Shown here: positions 46,163 to 56,941 of the stretch, piece by piece | Numbering within the stretch: position 1 is the stretch's first letter | How the letters are laid out: the number at the start of each line of letters is the position of its first letter | NCBI RefSeq assembly: GCF_018873765.1 | Contig: NC_057916.1 | Location: 33,021,501 to 33,085,500, forward strand | DNA from: Telopea speciosissima | Lineage: Eukaryota > Streptophyta > Magnoliopsida > Proteales > Proteaceae | Reading direction: 5' to 3' | Length of the DNA: 64,000 nucleotides | Program-made: the position numbers and the translations under genes | The notes under the pieces: generated by a model | Told to the model about the DNA's origin: nothing | Databases searched by the model: none | The model's input: only the letters and a program-made list of their open reading frames with translations

Positions 46163-49100
46163 ATGTCTGCCGGGTTCATATGGAATGTTAGGGGGCTTAA
46201 TTCCTTGGCCAAGCACCAAGAAATTAAAGCCATTATCAAGAGCTCTCACTCCAATTTTTCTGCCCTCTTAGAGACTAGAGTTCTGCAGGAGAATGCCTCT
46301 CGCATTGCTGCCTCCATCGCCCCCTCTTGGTCCTTTCTCTCCAATTATAACCATTCCCCTAATGGTAGGATTTGGATTCTTTGGGACCCTCTGAAAATCA
46401 ACATCTCCATCTCCCACTCTTCCCCCCAGATTCTTCACCTTCTCCTCTCTCTCCCCAATTCCAATATTTCCTTCTCTCTCTCGGTTGTCTATGCCTTTAA
46501 TCGGGCTGCTGACCGCACCGCCCTTTGGGATGATTTGATCCACATCAAAGCGGGTATCGGGACTACTCCTTGGGGGGTAGGTGGGGACTTCAACGTGATC
46601 AGATTTCAATCTGAAAAGATTGGAGGACGGCCCCTTGACTACAACTCTGTCAAAGTCTTCAATGATTGTAGCGATGACATTGACCTTTTGGACCTAAGGT
46701 GGTCTGGCTCCTCGCACACTTGGAGCAACCGTAGAGGGGGAACCGACCGCATTGCTTTCAAACTGGATCGTCTTCTAGTCAATGATTCTTGGCTATCCTC
46801 CTTCCCCCACTCTCATGCCAACTTCCTTCTTCCTGGCCTTTCCGATCACAGCCCTTGCCATATCCTCATCCAGCCTTACACCTCCTTTGGCCCTAAGCCT
46901 TTCAAGTTTTTTGACATGTGGACCTCGCACCCCCTTTTTCTTCCCACTTTCCTCTCTTCGTGGAGCTCTGCTGTTCATTGCCCCTCCCTCCCTCTCATTG
47001 CTTTTGCTAAAAAGCTCCGTCTCACCAAATCCGCCCTCAAATCTTGGAACTCTACCACCTTTGGCAACATCACTTCCAGGGTCACCACCTGTCGGGCTGA
47101 TTTTGCCTCTGTCCAATCCCGTCTCCAAGTTGACCCTCTCAACCTCTCTCTTGCTGACGACGAGAGAAAGCTCTCTGAAGAGCTCTCCTCTCTAGCCTCC
47201 TCGGAAGAAAGCTTTCTCCGTCAGAAGGCCCGTATCAAATGGCTTGAGCTTGGAGATTCCAATACGGCCTTCTCTCACCGTTCTCTGAAAGCTAGGCTTT
47301 ACACCAACTCCATCACCCTCCTCCTTGCTCGTGACGGCTCCCCCTCTCCTCTGTCCCCGCTACCAAAGATGAAGCTGCCTCTTACTTCAGCTCGATCTTC
47401 AACCCTCCCCTTCCCCCCTCCCCCCCTCTTCCCCCTGATCTTATTAACAAATTTGTCCCTTCGGCCCTGGCTAGCTCTCTTGTTGCGATCCCCTCTGACG
47501 AGGAAATAACCCAGGCTATCTTCTCCCATAAGTCCAACAAAGCCCTTGGCCCTGATGGTTTTAGCATGGGGTTCTTCTTAAGCTGCTGGGACCACATCAA
47601 GGATGACCTGATCAAGGCTATCCGCAACTTCTTTTTCAACCCCGGGCAGCTCAAGCAGGTCAACCAAACCTTCCTTTGCCTCATCCCCAAGAAGGAAGGG
47701 GCCTCTTCCCTGACTGACTTCAGGCCCATCTCTCTTTGCAACCTCCTCTACAAGTTCATTGCCAAAATCCTGGCAAGCAGAATCCGGCTTGTCATTCCTT
47801 CCCTTGCCAGCCCCAATCAATCTGCCTTTATCTCTGGCAGAAGCATTGCTGACAACATCATTCTCTGCTCTGAAATTGTCAGAGGCTTTGACAGAAAATC
47901 TCACTCCCCCGCTGCCCTCATGAAGATAGACCTCCACCAAGCTTTTGACTCCCTTAGATGGGACTTCGTCTGTGAGGTGCTAGCTCAGATGGGTTTCCCT
48001 CCTCCTTTCATTCGTTGGATCTTTGCCTGCATTTCCTCTCCCTCCTTCTCTGTCATTGTTAATGGCTCCCTTGTGGGGTTCTTTAACTCCAAAGTTGGAA
48101 TTCGTCAAGGTTGCCCCCTATCCCCCTTCCTCTTCTCTTTGGCCCTTGAAGTCCTTTCGCGGAGTATCCAAGCCAAGACTGACATCCATCTCATCTCCCC
48201 CATTCCTAAATGCAAAAGCTTCAATCTCTCTCACCTCGCTTTTGCTGATGATCTTATGATCTTCTCCAAAGCCTCTCCCTCCTCCATCTCGGCCATCATG
48301 GACTCCCTCCACCTCTTTGAGACCCTCTCGGGCCTTCTCATCAACCTCCTTAAATCCAAACTTTTCCTTGCTGGTGTGTCGGAATCTGACAGAGATACCC
48401 TCTACGGCTCACTGGCTTCTCCATTGGAGCCCTCCCAGTAAAATACCTTGGCCTTCCTCTCATTCCTGCCAGGCTCTCAAGCCACCATTGCACCCCCATG
48501 TTGGACAATATCCGGAAGCGTCTCCAACTTTGGAAAGGCCGCCTTCTCTCCTATGCAGGTAGATTGGAATGTATCCGCTCGGTCTTCTAATCTTCCTACA
48601 TTTACTGGAGCGGCATCTTTGGTCTCCCAAAATCCACCATCAAGGCCATGGAATCCCTTTTCTGTGCTTTCCTCTGGAAAGGTAAGGAAACCTCTCATTT
48701 CCTTCACCCCATCAGCTGGAAATCCATCTGTCTCCCCAAATCCGAAGGAGGCCTTGGAATCCATCGTATCCGCGACTCTAACACTGCGGGTATTTTGAAG
48801 TTGATTTGGAAAATCTGTTTAAAGCACGATTCCATTTGGGTTAATTGGGTATACTCCCACCTCCTCAAAAAGGACTCCATCTGGATTGCTCCCACCCCTG
48901 CTGATTCCTCCTGGGTCTGGCGCAAGATTCTTCTTCTGCGCCCTCTGGCCCTTAGCACCACCTCCTCCTCTATATCTGACGGGTCCTCTATCTCCCTTTG
49001 GCTTGACCCTTAGCATCCCAACGGTGTCCTTTATAATCTTCTTGGTGCGAGAGCTGTCTACTCCACCGGCATTCCCAAGTCCGCCCCTCTCTCTGTCATC

Positions 49101-49829
49101 ATTGCCCATGGTACTTGGACCCCTCCCTCCCCCTTCCCTCCCTCCTCCCGGTTCTGGGACTCTCTCCCTCCCCTCCCCCCCATCCCCCCCCCTATCCATG
49201 CGGATAAGACCATCTGGCTTGCCTCCACAAATGGCCTCTTCTCCTTTAAATCAGCCTGGAACCTAGCTAGACCCTATGCCCCATATGTCATTTGACATAG
49301 ACTTATCTGGTTCAAAGGCTACATCCCCAGACATAGCTTTCTAGCCTGGAGAGCCCTCAGACTTTGCCTCCCAACCGAAGCCTTCCTTCTTCACAGAAAA
49401 ATCCCAGTCTCCCCCTCCTGTATCCTTTGTTGGACCGGTCATGAAGACATAGATCACCTATTTTTTGACTGCCCCTTCTCTTCTACCATTTGGAAAAAAG
49501 CCCTTACCTTCATTTGGCCTTGCATTAGGAGACCTCTTCCCTTTGCCAGAGAGTGGCTTTGGTTGGACATGAGCTTTTCTGGGCAAACCATATGCGACAC
49601 TATTGGGCGACTTGTTTTTGGTGCAACACTTTATCACATTTGGATGGAAAGGAACCTTAGAAGATGGATCTCCAACTCTCGTTCGTTCAACTTGATTTGG
49701 AAAGCCATCTTCTTTGATGTCTCCTCCAAGGTTCGTGTTTTGCCTTTGAAGGCCCTCCCGGACACCCCAAGGAACATGCATATTGTTGTTTCCTGGGGTT
49801 TAGATGTCTCTTTATTGAGAACCCGCTAG
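46163..49829 (+). pseudogene. LINE ORF2: endonuclease, reverse transcriptase, zinc-like C-terminus
   Basis: ORF2 carries out target-primed reverse transcription. The APE-type endonuclease fills the first 240 residues: WNVRGLNS, ALLETRV, GGDFNVI, and SDHSPC at its end. The first open frame ends at 47509. A frame change near 47385 leads to the frame containing the RT (to about 48420), with 'DFRPISLCN', 'GIRQGCPLSPFLFSLA' and the catalytic FADD. A second change at about 48420 leads to the last frame, with 'KSEGGLGIHRIRDSNTAGIL' and the motif CILCWTGHEDIDHLFFDC, ending at 49829. Stops occur at about 49011-49013 and 49293. All domains are recognisable. The lesions make this copy inactive. Confidence 0.88.
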
Positions 49830-49957
49830 CGGGTTCGCTCTCCCCCCCCCTCTCTCTCTTCCCCCTTGTATATTCCCCCCCCCTTCTTGTCCCTTTTCCT
49901 TTTGGTAATACAATTTTTTATTCACCAAAAAAAATGGGGAGACCTATATAGAAGTGA

Positions 49958-50150
49958 TCCAAGCATTCAAGGAAAACTAGGGTCAAAAGTCTTACTTTTA
50001 TTAAACAAATAATCGAGTTCTCATCCCTTAGAAGACTCTCTATTATGTAGAGTATTAGCCATCCAAGCATTCAAGGAAAATGGGTCAAAAGGTTGGATTT
50101 CATTGAAAAAAATCAAGTTCTCATTTTCCTTAGAAGACTTCCCTCTCCTA
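49958..50150. repeat. Diverged tandem duplication of about 95 bp
   Basis: 'atccaagcattcaaggaaaa' and 'ccttagaagact' occur at about 49958-50045 and again at 50058-50150 with indels. It lies between the LINE target duplication and the next hAT-like repeat. Confidence 0.7.
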
Positions 50151-50155
50151 TAGGT

Positions 50156-50860
50156 CAAGGTTCTAAAACTTGGTTTCGACCAGCCAGAAACCGAGATATG
50201 GTCGAAACTGGTTGAAACCAAGGATTTTTTCCCAGCCAACTCGAATTGGTAGTTTCGAGGCCCAAAAATGCTTTTTTTGCTCTGGTTTTTTTTGTCTACA
50301 GCCTATTTTTGACATTCTAAACACAATGCATGAACTATTTTTACAAAAAAAAATTCAAAATGGTACTTGTGGTTATTGACCCAAGTTTACTAGTACGCAC
50401 AATGAACTAAGAATCATAGTTGTCAAGGCGATGCTAATTTATGCCAAATATCATTTTTATAAAATCATTTACTTAAGATATTATTCATAAATAAGCACAT
50501 ACCCCCTAGTCGAATCCAATAAAAATAATTAAAAAAATAAATTCCAAAAGGATAAAAAGTCAATCCCCCAGTTCAAGAACAAAAATTGGATTTTCGGCGG
50601 TAGGTGCAATTTTCAACTTTTAAATGCTGGGGTTTTTCTCAAATCTAAAAATTTCATAGATTTCAATATGGTATAACATTGCTAAAAACCAAAAGTGTGG
50701 TATTCATTTGTTTTGATATTTTAAATTTTTATTTTCATTTAGAGTGATTTTGAAAACATTCACATACACTAAATTAAGTTTGACTGCTTTATATTGAAGG
50801 AGGAGACAAATGATTATGCGAGCCAAAGCTATAAAATAAAATGAAATACGCGAACCACCG
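50156..50860. mobile_element. hAT-like repeat, left end clear, right end lost
   Basis: The start CAAGGTTCTAAAACTTGG matches the complement of the right end of the element at 56602-56933 (CAAGGTACTAAAACTCGG). The interior shares 'acacaatg' context and the 'cgaaactggttgaaacc' theme with 14615-15347. The right boundary was not resolved. The sequence passes into a copia gag fragment at about 50861. No 8-bp duplication was found. It is related to the other palindrome-rich elements in this window. Confidence 0.5.
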
Positions 50861-50912
50861 TGGTTCATCAACTGTGGGAAATCTGGGCACACTAGAGACA
50901 AATATTGGATAC

Positions 50913-51180
50913 TGTTAAAATAGGCTACTTTACTCGATAGGGGTAATTTAGTCCTAGTTTTATTGTTTTTATCTTTTTTAGTTTTCTCTCTTTTTCTGTT
51001 TTTTCCCCCTCAGCCGATCTCTATTTGGCATTCCTAGTGGGAATAGGAATTCCTAATAGGATTAGGCTGAGGTGGCATTCCTACTTCTACTTTGACTACT
51101 TGTAATTCTGGTTATTATAAATAAAGGGCCTGGATGATCGATTTTGATCATTCAAGCATTCAAACTCAAGGCTGTTTACA
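50913..51180 (+). repeat. 5' LTR of copia element B
   Basis: The 268-bp LTR has a TATA-like 'ttataaataaagg' at about 51114. The matching copy is 56187-56454. The termini TGTTAA and TTTACA are partly inverted. Confidence 0.92.
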
Positions 51181-51742
51181 TGGTATCAGAGCCACCTCTG
51201 ATCTAAAGAGCAGCCCCTCGATTTTTTTGGTTTTTTTTTCTCTCTAAACTCTCTTGGCTTCTGGTTTTCTGCATTTCCACCACTCTTGGACTCTCTATCT
51301 CACTCAGGGCAGCAACTTTGAGGTGATCCAATGAAGATTTAGCTGCTGCCCTCAATGACACATCACTGAAGATTATATAAACTTGGGTGTGATCAGATCT
51401 GCCGCAGGTTTCCTCCAACCTTGGAGATCGAGCTGCTTCCTTTTCAAGCTGGATTTCTGTGTTGTTTTTTTGGAGACTGATCCCTGCCCTTATTGATCTA
51501 CACCTCCTTTACTTTCAGATTGCAGCTTTGAATCCAAACTACCTCAGATTCAAACCTGCGATTGCTTTGCATTCAGCTATTCCTAAATTTTTTCAAATTT
51601 AGGGTTTCTTATTCCATCATCAGAAGGTTCTGATTTTTTGAGGGCTTATTCCCTACCACCTGCAGGGAATTCGATCCTAGTTTGAGCTATTTTTGACGGC
51701 TAAATTTGTGGGAATTTAAAAACCCGTATCTTCTACACTTAC

Positions 51743-54700
51743 ATGATGTCTGACATTACTTCAGGTGACTCCGATGGATCTTCTCGACCAGAGTATCTTC
51801 CATTTGCTTCTCCCACCAAACTAGATGGGACAAATTATCTAATGTGGTCAAGATCCACTTATCTTATGATTGCTGGCCGTGGCTACACAGGACACCTTAC
51901 AGGCACTACTCCCATTCCTACTGAAGAAGGAGCTGCTCAGACTAAATGGTTATCTACCGACTCCATGGTTATGTCATATCTTATTCATTCTATGCATCCT
52001 TCAATTGCACCGGGCTACCTTCTCCGAGACACTGCTGCCCAGATATGGAAGGCTGCCAAAGACACCTATTCACCGGTAGGGAATGATGCTCAGGTATATG
52101 AATTAAGAAAAAAAATCCATGACACCAAGCAGAATGATTTATCCATCCCTCAATACTATGCTGAACTCCGCAAGTGTTGGCAAGAAATTGATCATTACTT
52201 TGATTATCAGCCCACTAATGCTACTGACATTGCTGCCTACAGAAAGCATGTCGATAAAATTAGGGTTTATGATTTTTTGGCTGGCCTTAATGTGGAATAC
52301 GACCCAATTAGGGTTCAGATTCTAGGCAAGGATCCTTTCCCTACACTGGAATAGTCCTATGCTTTGGTGAATAGTGAAGTTCGCCGAAGAACTGCTATGC
52401 TTAACACTACACTTCCTGATCGATCAGCCTTGCACACTTGGGCTGGTTCTACTCCTTCGGTTGCTGACACTTCTAAATCTGAGAAAACAGTAGTTAAATG
52501 TGAGCATTGTGGCAAATTGTGGCACACTAAGGCCACCTGTTGGAAGATACGTGGTAAACTAGCCGACTTTGATGCTAAACGTGCTGCTCGAAAATCGAAA
52601 AACAAAGCTAGTCATACTGAGGCTGTCACTCCTGCTCCTCCTACTAACACTGGACTGTCCAAGGATGAACTTTAGGCTTTCCGTCGTATGTTACAGGCTT
52701 CTGCTGCTTCTACTACATCAACACCTGGCAGTTCTTCCACTCCTCTAGGTTCACATTTAGCCCACTCAGGTATTTCTTTTGTTGGTCATTGTGCATCGGT
52801 AGTCTCCTCTCTCTGGATCATAGACTTCGATGCCACTGATCATATGACTGGATCCTCTAGCCTCTTTACTCGTTACTCTCCTACATCTGGTAAAGATAAA
52901 GTACGGATGGCTGATGGCTCTCTCTCTTCTATCTCTGGGAAGGGCTCTATCAGTTGCACTCCTTCCTTACCTTTATCCTCTGTTTTATATATTCCTAAAT
53001 TTACCACTAATCTTCTTTCCATCAGTAGTCTTACCCGTGATTTAAATTGCAAAGTAACTTTTTTTCCTTCTCACTGTGTGTTTCAGGATATGGCAACGGA
53101 GGCGACGATTGGATGTGGTAAGATGCATGGTGGATTGTACCTGCTTGATAATGGGAGTCCTACTTCACCACCACCTTTGGCTTCTCCTATACATCAAAGC
53201 GCGTTAGTTTCTTTTGAACTTCAACAATGGCATAACAGATTAGGTCACCCCCCCTTAGGAACGTTATCCCTTTTATTTCCACCATTATCTAAAGAATATC
53301 ATAGAAACGATTTTTTTTGTGAAACCTGTGTTTTGGCTAAACAACATCGTTCTACTTATTCCATTTCTAATAAAAATTCTTCTCCTTTTAATCTTATTCA
53401 TTCTGATGTTTGGGGTCCTAGCCGGAAACCATCTCTCGAAGGCCATCGTTGGTTTGTTTCTTTTGTTGATTGTTATTCTAGGAGTACGTGGGTCTATTTA
53501 ATGCACAACAAAAGTGAAGTTTTTTCTTGTTTTCAAAAATTTCATAAGATGATTCAAACCCAATACGATGCCACTCTCAAGATATTGCGAAGTGACAATG
53601 GTAAAGAATACATGGATGGTCAGTTCCAACACTACCTTCCTGCCCATGGTATACTCCATCAAACCAGTTGTGTCGATACCCCAGCTCAAAATGGTGTGGC
53701 TGAAAGGAAAAACCGCCACCTCCTTGAGGTGACTCGGGCTCTTATGTTTGCCTATTCTGTCCCTTCCCAATATTGGGGAGATGTTGTCCTGACTGCTGCC
53801 TATCTCATCAATAGGCTCCTTACCCGAGTCCTTGACTCTGACACCCCTGCTTCTTTACTACAGGGTTCTTCCTCCTTTGTCGTCCCACCTAAAGTTTTAG
53901 GTTGTGTCTGTTATGTTCATGATACCCGCTCTCCTGGCAAGCTCGAACCTCGTGGGGTCCGTTGTATTTTTTTGGGATATTCTCCATCCCAAAAGGGATA
54001 TAAGTGTTACCATCCTCCTACACGTCGTACCTTCACCAGTATGGATGTTGTCTTTTATGAAACTCTCTCCTATTATCAATCCACACCTCTTCAGGGGGAG
54101 ACTTTCAGTGAAGATGTGATGGTTGACCTTCCTGTACAGATCCAGACCCGGGTCCAACCACCTATTAATCCCACCCCTCAATCGACTATTGCTTCCACCC
54201 CTCTTCCCTCTGCTGGTGCCCAACAGGATTTTCCCCAGGGGGAGCACTTAGACGATGCCTCTGCTGGTCCCCAACAGGATTTTCCCAAGGGGGAGAACTT
54301 AGACGACGCTAAAAATCCTATTGGTGACAATTCCCTTCAATGGGAGATGACTCCAGTCCAACAAACCATTAGGGAATTCCAGAAGAAAATTAATGACTCT
54401 CATCTCAAACCTATCACAGGTGACATTCCAAATACATGCAGCTCCCATCCACTGCAACACCAGCACCACCACAGTTGTCGGCCCTGGAACCAGATCAATC
54501 TCCAGGTAACATATCTTCTCCTGATTTACCTATTGCTCATCGTAAAAGTATTCGGGCTTGTACCCAACATCCCATTTCTCATGTAGTCTCTTATGACTCC
54601 CTTTCTCCATCCTTTCGTACATTTGTCTCTTCTCTTTCTTCTATTCGTATTCCCCAAAATTGGCAGGAAGCTTTTACAGATGGAAAGTGGAAAGCAGCAA

Positions 54701-56177
54701 TGATGGAAGAAATGCAAGCCTTAAAAAAGAATGATACATGGGAACTTGTGGTTCTTCCTCCAGGAAAGAAACCAGTTGGATGTAAGTGGGTGTTTATGGT
54801 GAAACAGAAGGTAGATGGCACTGTGGATTGATACAAAGCACGTTTGGTTGCAAAGGGATTTACTTAGACTTATGGGATCGATTATCAGGAGACTTTTGCA
54901 CCAGTTGCGAAACTAAACACCTTCAGAGTGCACTTTCTTGTGCAGTGAATCTGGGCTGGGATTTACCACAATTAGATGTGAAGAATGCCTTCCTCCATGG
55001 AGAACTTGACGAGGAAGTGTATATGGACATTCCACTAGGTCTCTCTTGTGATAAAACCAGCGGGAAAGTTTGTAAATTGAAGCGTGCTTTATATGGGCTG
55101 AAACAGTCCCCCCGTGCTTGGTTTGGACGATTTTACAAGGCAATGGTCTCTGCGGGTTATAAGCAGAGCAATGCGGATCATACCTTGTTTATCAAGAAAA
55201 ATAGTGAAAAGGTAACCCTCCTAATAGTTTATGTGGATGATATTGTGGTGACCGGGAATGACAATCATGAAATCACCCAGTTGAAGACTTACCTTGGGCA
55301 AGAATTTGAAATAAAGGATCTGGGAAAACTAAAGTACTTTCTTGGGATAGAAGTTGCTCGGTCTTCTAAACGCATCTTTCTTTCTCAAAGGAAGTACATC
55401 CTAGATTTATTGATCGAGACTGGGATGCTAGGGTGTCATCCTTCTGATACACCTATGGATGCTACTACCAGACTTAAAGAAAAGGAGGGAACACCGGTCG
55501 ACAAAGGTCGTTATCAAAGACTGGTTGTAAGCTCATTTATCTGTCTCATACAAGACCTGGCATAGCAGTATCTGTGAGTATGGTCAGTCAGTTCATGCAT
55601 GATCCGCATTCCTCTCACATGGATGCTGTTATCCGGATCCTTTGGTATTTAAAGTCAGCACCGGGAAAAGGAATTCTTTTGTCTCTGAATGGCCATCTTC
55701 GTGTCGAAGCATATACTGATGCAGATTGGGCTGGTTCCTCTGATAGAGAGTTCATTTCTGGCTATTGCTCGTTTATTGGTGGCAACCTTGTTACGTGGCG
55801 TAGTAAAAAGCCGAACATAGTGGCAAGGTCTAGTGCTGAAGCTGAGTTTCGTGCTATGGCACAAGGTATTTGTGAGATGTTATGGCTTAAAGGTTTATTA
55901 CAAGATATTAATATTCCTGTTCATCTTCCCATGATGTTATATTGTGACAACACGGTTGCTATTAGCATTGCTCACAACCCTGTTCAGCATGATCGTACCA
56001 AGCATGTGGCGGTTGACGGGCATTTTATTAAAGAGAAGTTGGAAGGAGAGCTGGTGTGTGTTCCTTTTGTGCAATCTGCTGACTAGCTTGCTGATGTGTT
56101 CACTAAAGGCTTAAGTGGGAAGTTTTTTCATCCTATTCTGGTCAAGTTGGGCATGGTTGATATTTATGCCCCAACTT
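51743..56177 (+). pseudogene. Copia element B gag-pol, one long frame with nonsense changes
   Basis: Gag starts at ATG 51743 ('SPTKLDGTNYLMWSRS') and the same frame runs to about 54430, broken only by TAG at 52352 and 52673. The zinc knuckle is CEHCGKLWHTKATC. The protease has DFDATDHMTG instead of DSGATDH, so its active site is lost. Integrase (open frame 52688-54586) shows 'WHNRLGHPPLGTL', 'ETCVLAKQ', '[19 protein letters not shown]'. Frame changes lie near 54430-54480, 54930 and 55530. RT has '[19 protein letters not shown]' and YVDDIVVTG. TGA 54829 and TAG 54865 lie near the RT start. RNase H ('[20 protein letters not shown]') has TAG 56084. Several stops sit where sister elements here have Gln or Arg. 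Confidence 0.9.
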
Positions 56178-56186
56178 GAGGGGGAG

Positions 56187-56454
56187 TGTTAAAATAGGCT
56201 ACTTTACCTGATAGGGGTAATTTAGTCTTAGTTTTATTGTTTTTATTTTTTTTAATTTTCTCTCTTTTTCTATTTTTTCCCCCTCAGTTGATCTCTATTT
56301 GGCATTCCTAGTGGAAATAGGAATTCCTAATAAGATTAGGCTGAGGTGGCATTCCTACTTCTACTTTGACTACTTGTAATTTTGGTTATTATAAATAAAG
56401 GGCCTGGATGATCGATTTTGATCATTCAAGCATTCAAACTCAAGGCTATTTACA
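56187..56454 (+). repeat. 3' LTR of copia element B
   Basis: It matches 50913-51180. Most differences are T or A here against C or G in the 5' LTR. The right target duplication GATAC follows. Confidence 0.92.
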
Positions 56455-56601
56455 GATACTGTATGGTTGCCCCCTGGTATGCATGGCAGCAGGAGAGGGG
56501 GGAGCCAGATCACACACTACGATAACTGGGGTTGAGCCTATGGGATATCCATTTGGACTATAGACAGGCACCAGTTCTCTCACTCAGGATGATATTGCAG
56601 C

Positions 56602-56933
56602 CATAGTTAGAGAACTCGCGAGATCTCGCCGAGTTTCTCGGTTTTTGGAAAAGCCGAGACGAGACTGCCTGCGAGTCTCAAAAGTGCAATATCTCGGCGA
56701 GATCTTGGATCTCGGTCAGGATCTCAATTTCGACCCATTTTTTTAACCCACCTACCACTTAAATACCTTACCTAACTCGAGAAAACTCGACATATCTCGG
56801 CGAGATCTCGGGTTGACTCAAAGTTGAGGCTTCGAGTTGGAAAAAAAAAAAAGCACCAACTCGGCTAGATCTCGACTCTTCTCGGTTTTTCCAAGAGTCA
56901 AGTTGGTACCGAGACCCGAGTTTTAGTACCTTG
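56602..56933. mobile_element. hAT-like MITE rich in CGAGATCTCG palindromes (332 bp)
   Basis: The 8-bp duplication ATTGCAGC (56594-56601, 56934-56941) flanks ends 'catagttagagaactcgcg' and, on the other strand, 'caaggtactaaaactcggg' (about 12 of 19 matching). The body repeats 'gcgagatctcgccgag', 'ctcggcgagatc' and similar words on both strands. It interrupts the gag-protease junction of copia C. No coding capacity is present. Its termini match the repeat starting at 50156. Confidence 0.8.
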
Positions 56934-56941
56934 ATTGCAGC

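Larger units (their letters stand above)
42965..49934 (+). mobile_element. Full-length L1-type LINE (about 7 kb including a nested 1-kb repeat)
   Basis: The element lies between perfect 15-bp duplications TGGGGAGACCTATAT (42950-42964 and 49935-49949) and ends in a short A run (49927-49934). Order is a 5' UTR, ORF1 (from 42997), a spacer, ORF2 with endonuclease, RT and C-terminal zinc-like region, and a 3' UTR. A long perfect duplication and a nearly continuous ORF2 indicate a fairly recent insertion. It lies in the presumed GCN5 intron in sense orientation. A repeat of about 1,049 bp at 43120-44168 interrupts ORF1. Confidence 0.92.
50913..56454 (+). mobile_element. Ty1/copia element B, complete (5,542 bp)
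   Basis: A 5-bp duplication GATAC (50908-50912, 56455-56459) flanks two 268-bp LTRs (50913-51180 and 56187-56454), starting TGTTAAAA and ending TTTACA. A primer-binding site TGGTATCAGAGCC is at 51181 and a polypurine tract at about 56177-56186. By eye the LTRs differ at about 12 positions, nearly all transitions. It inserted into the gag of copia C just after its zinc knuckle. Confidence 0.95.
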
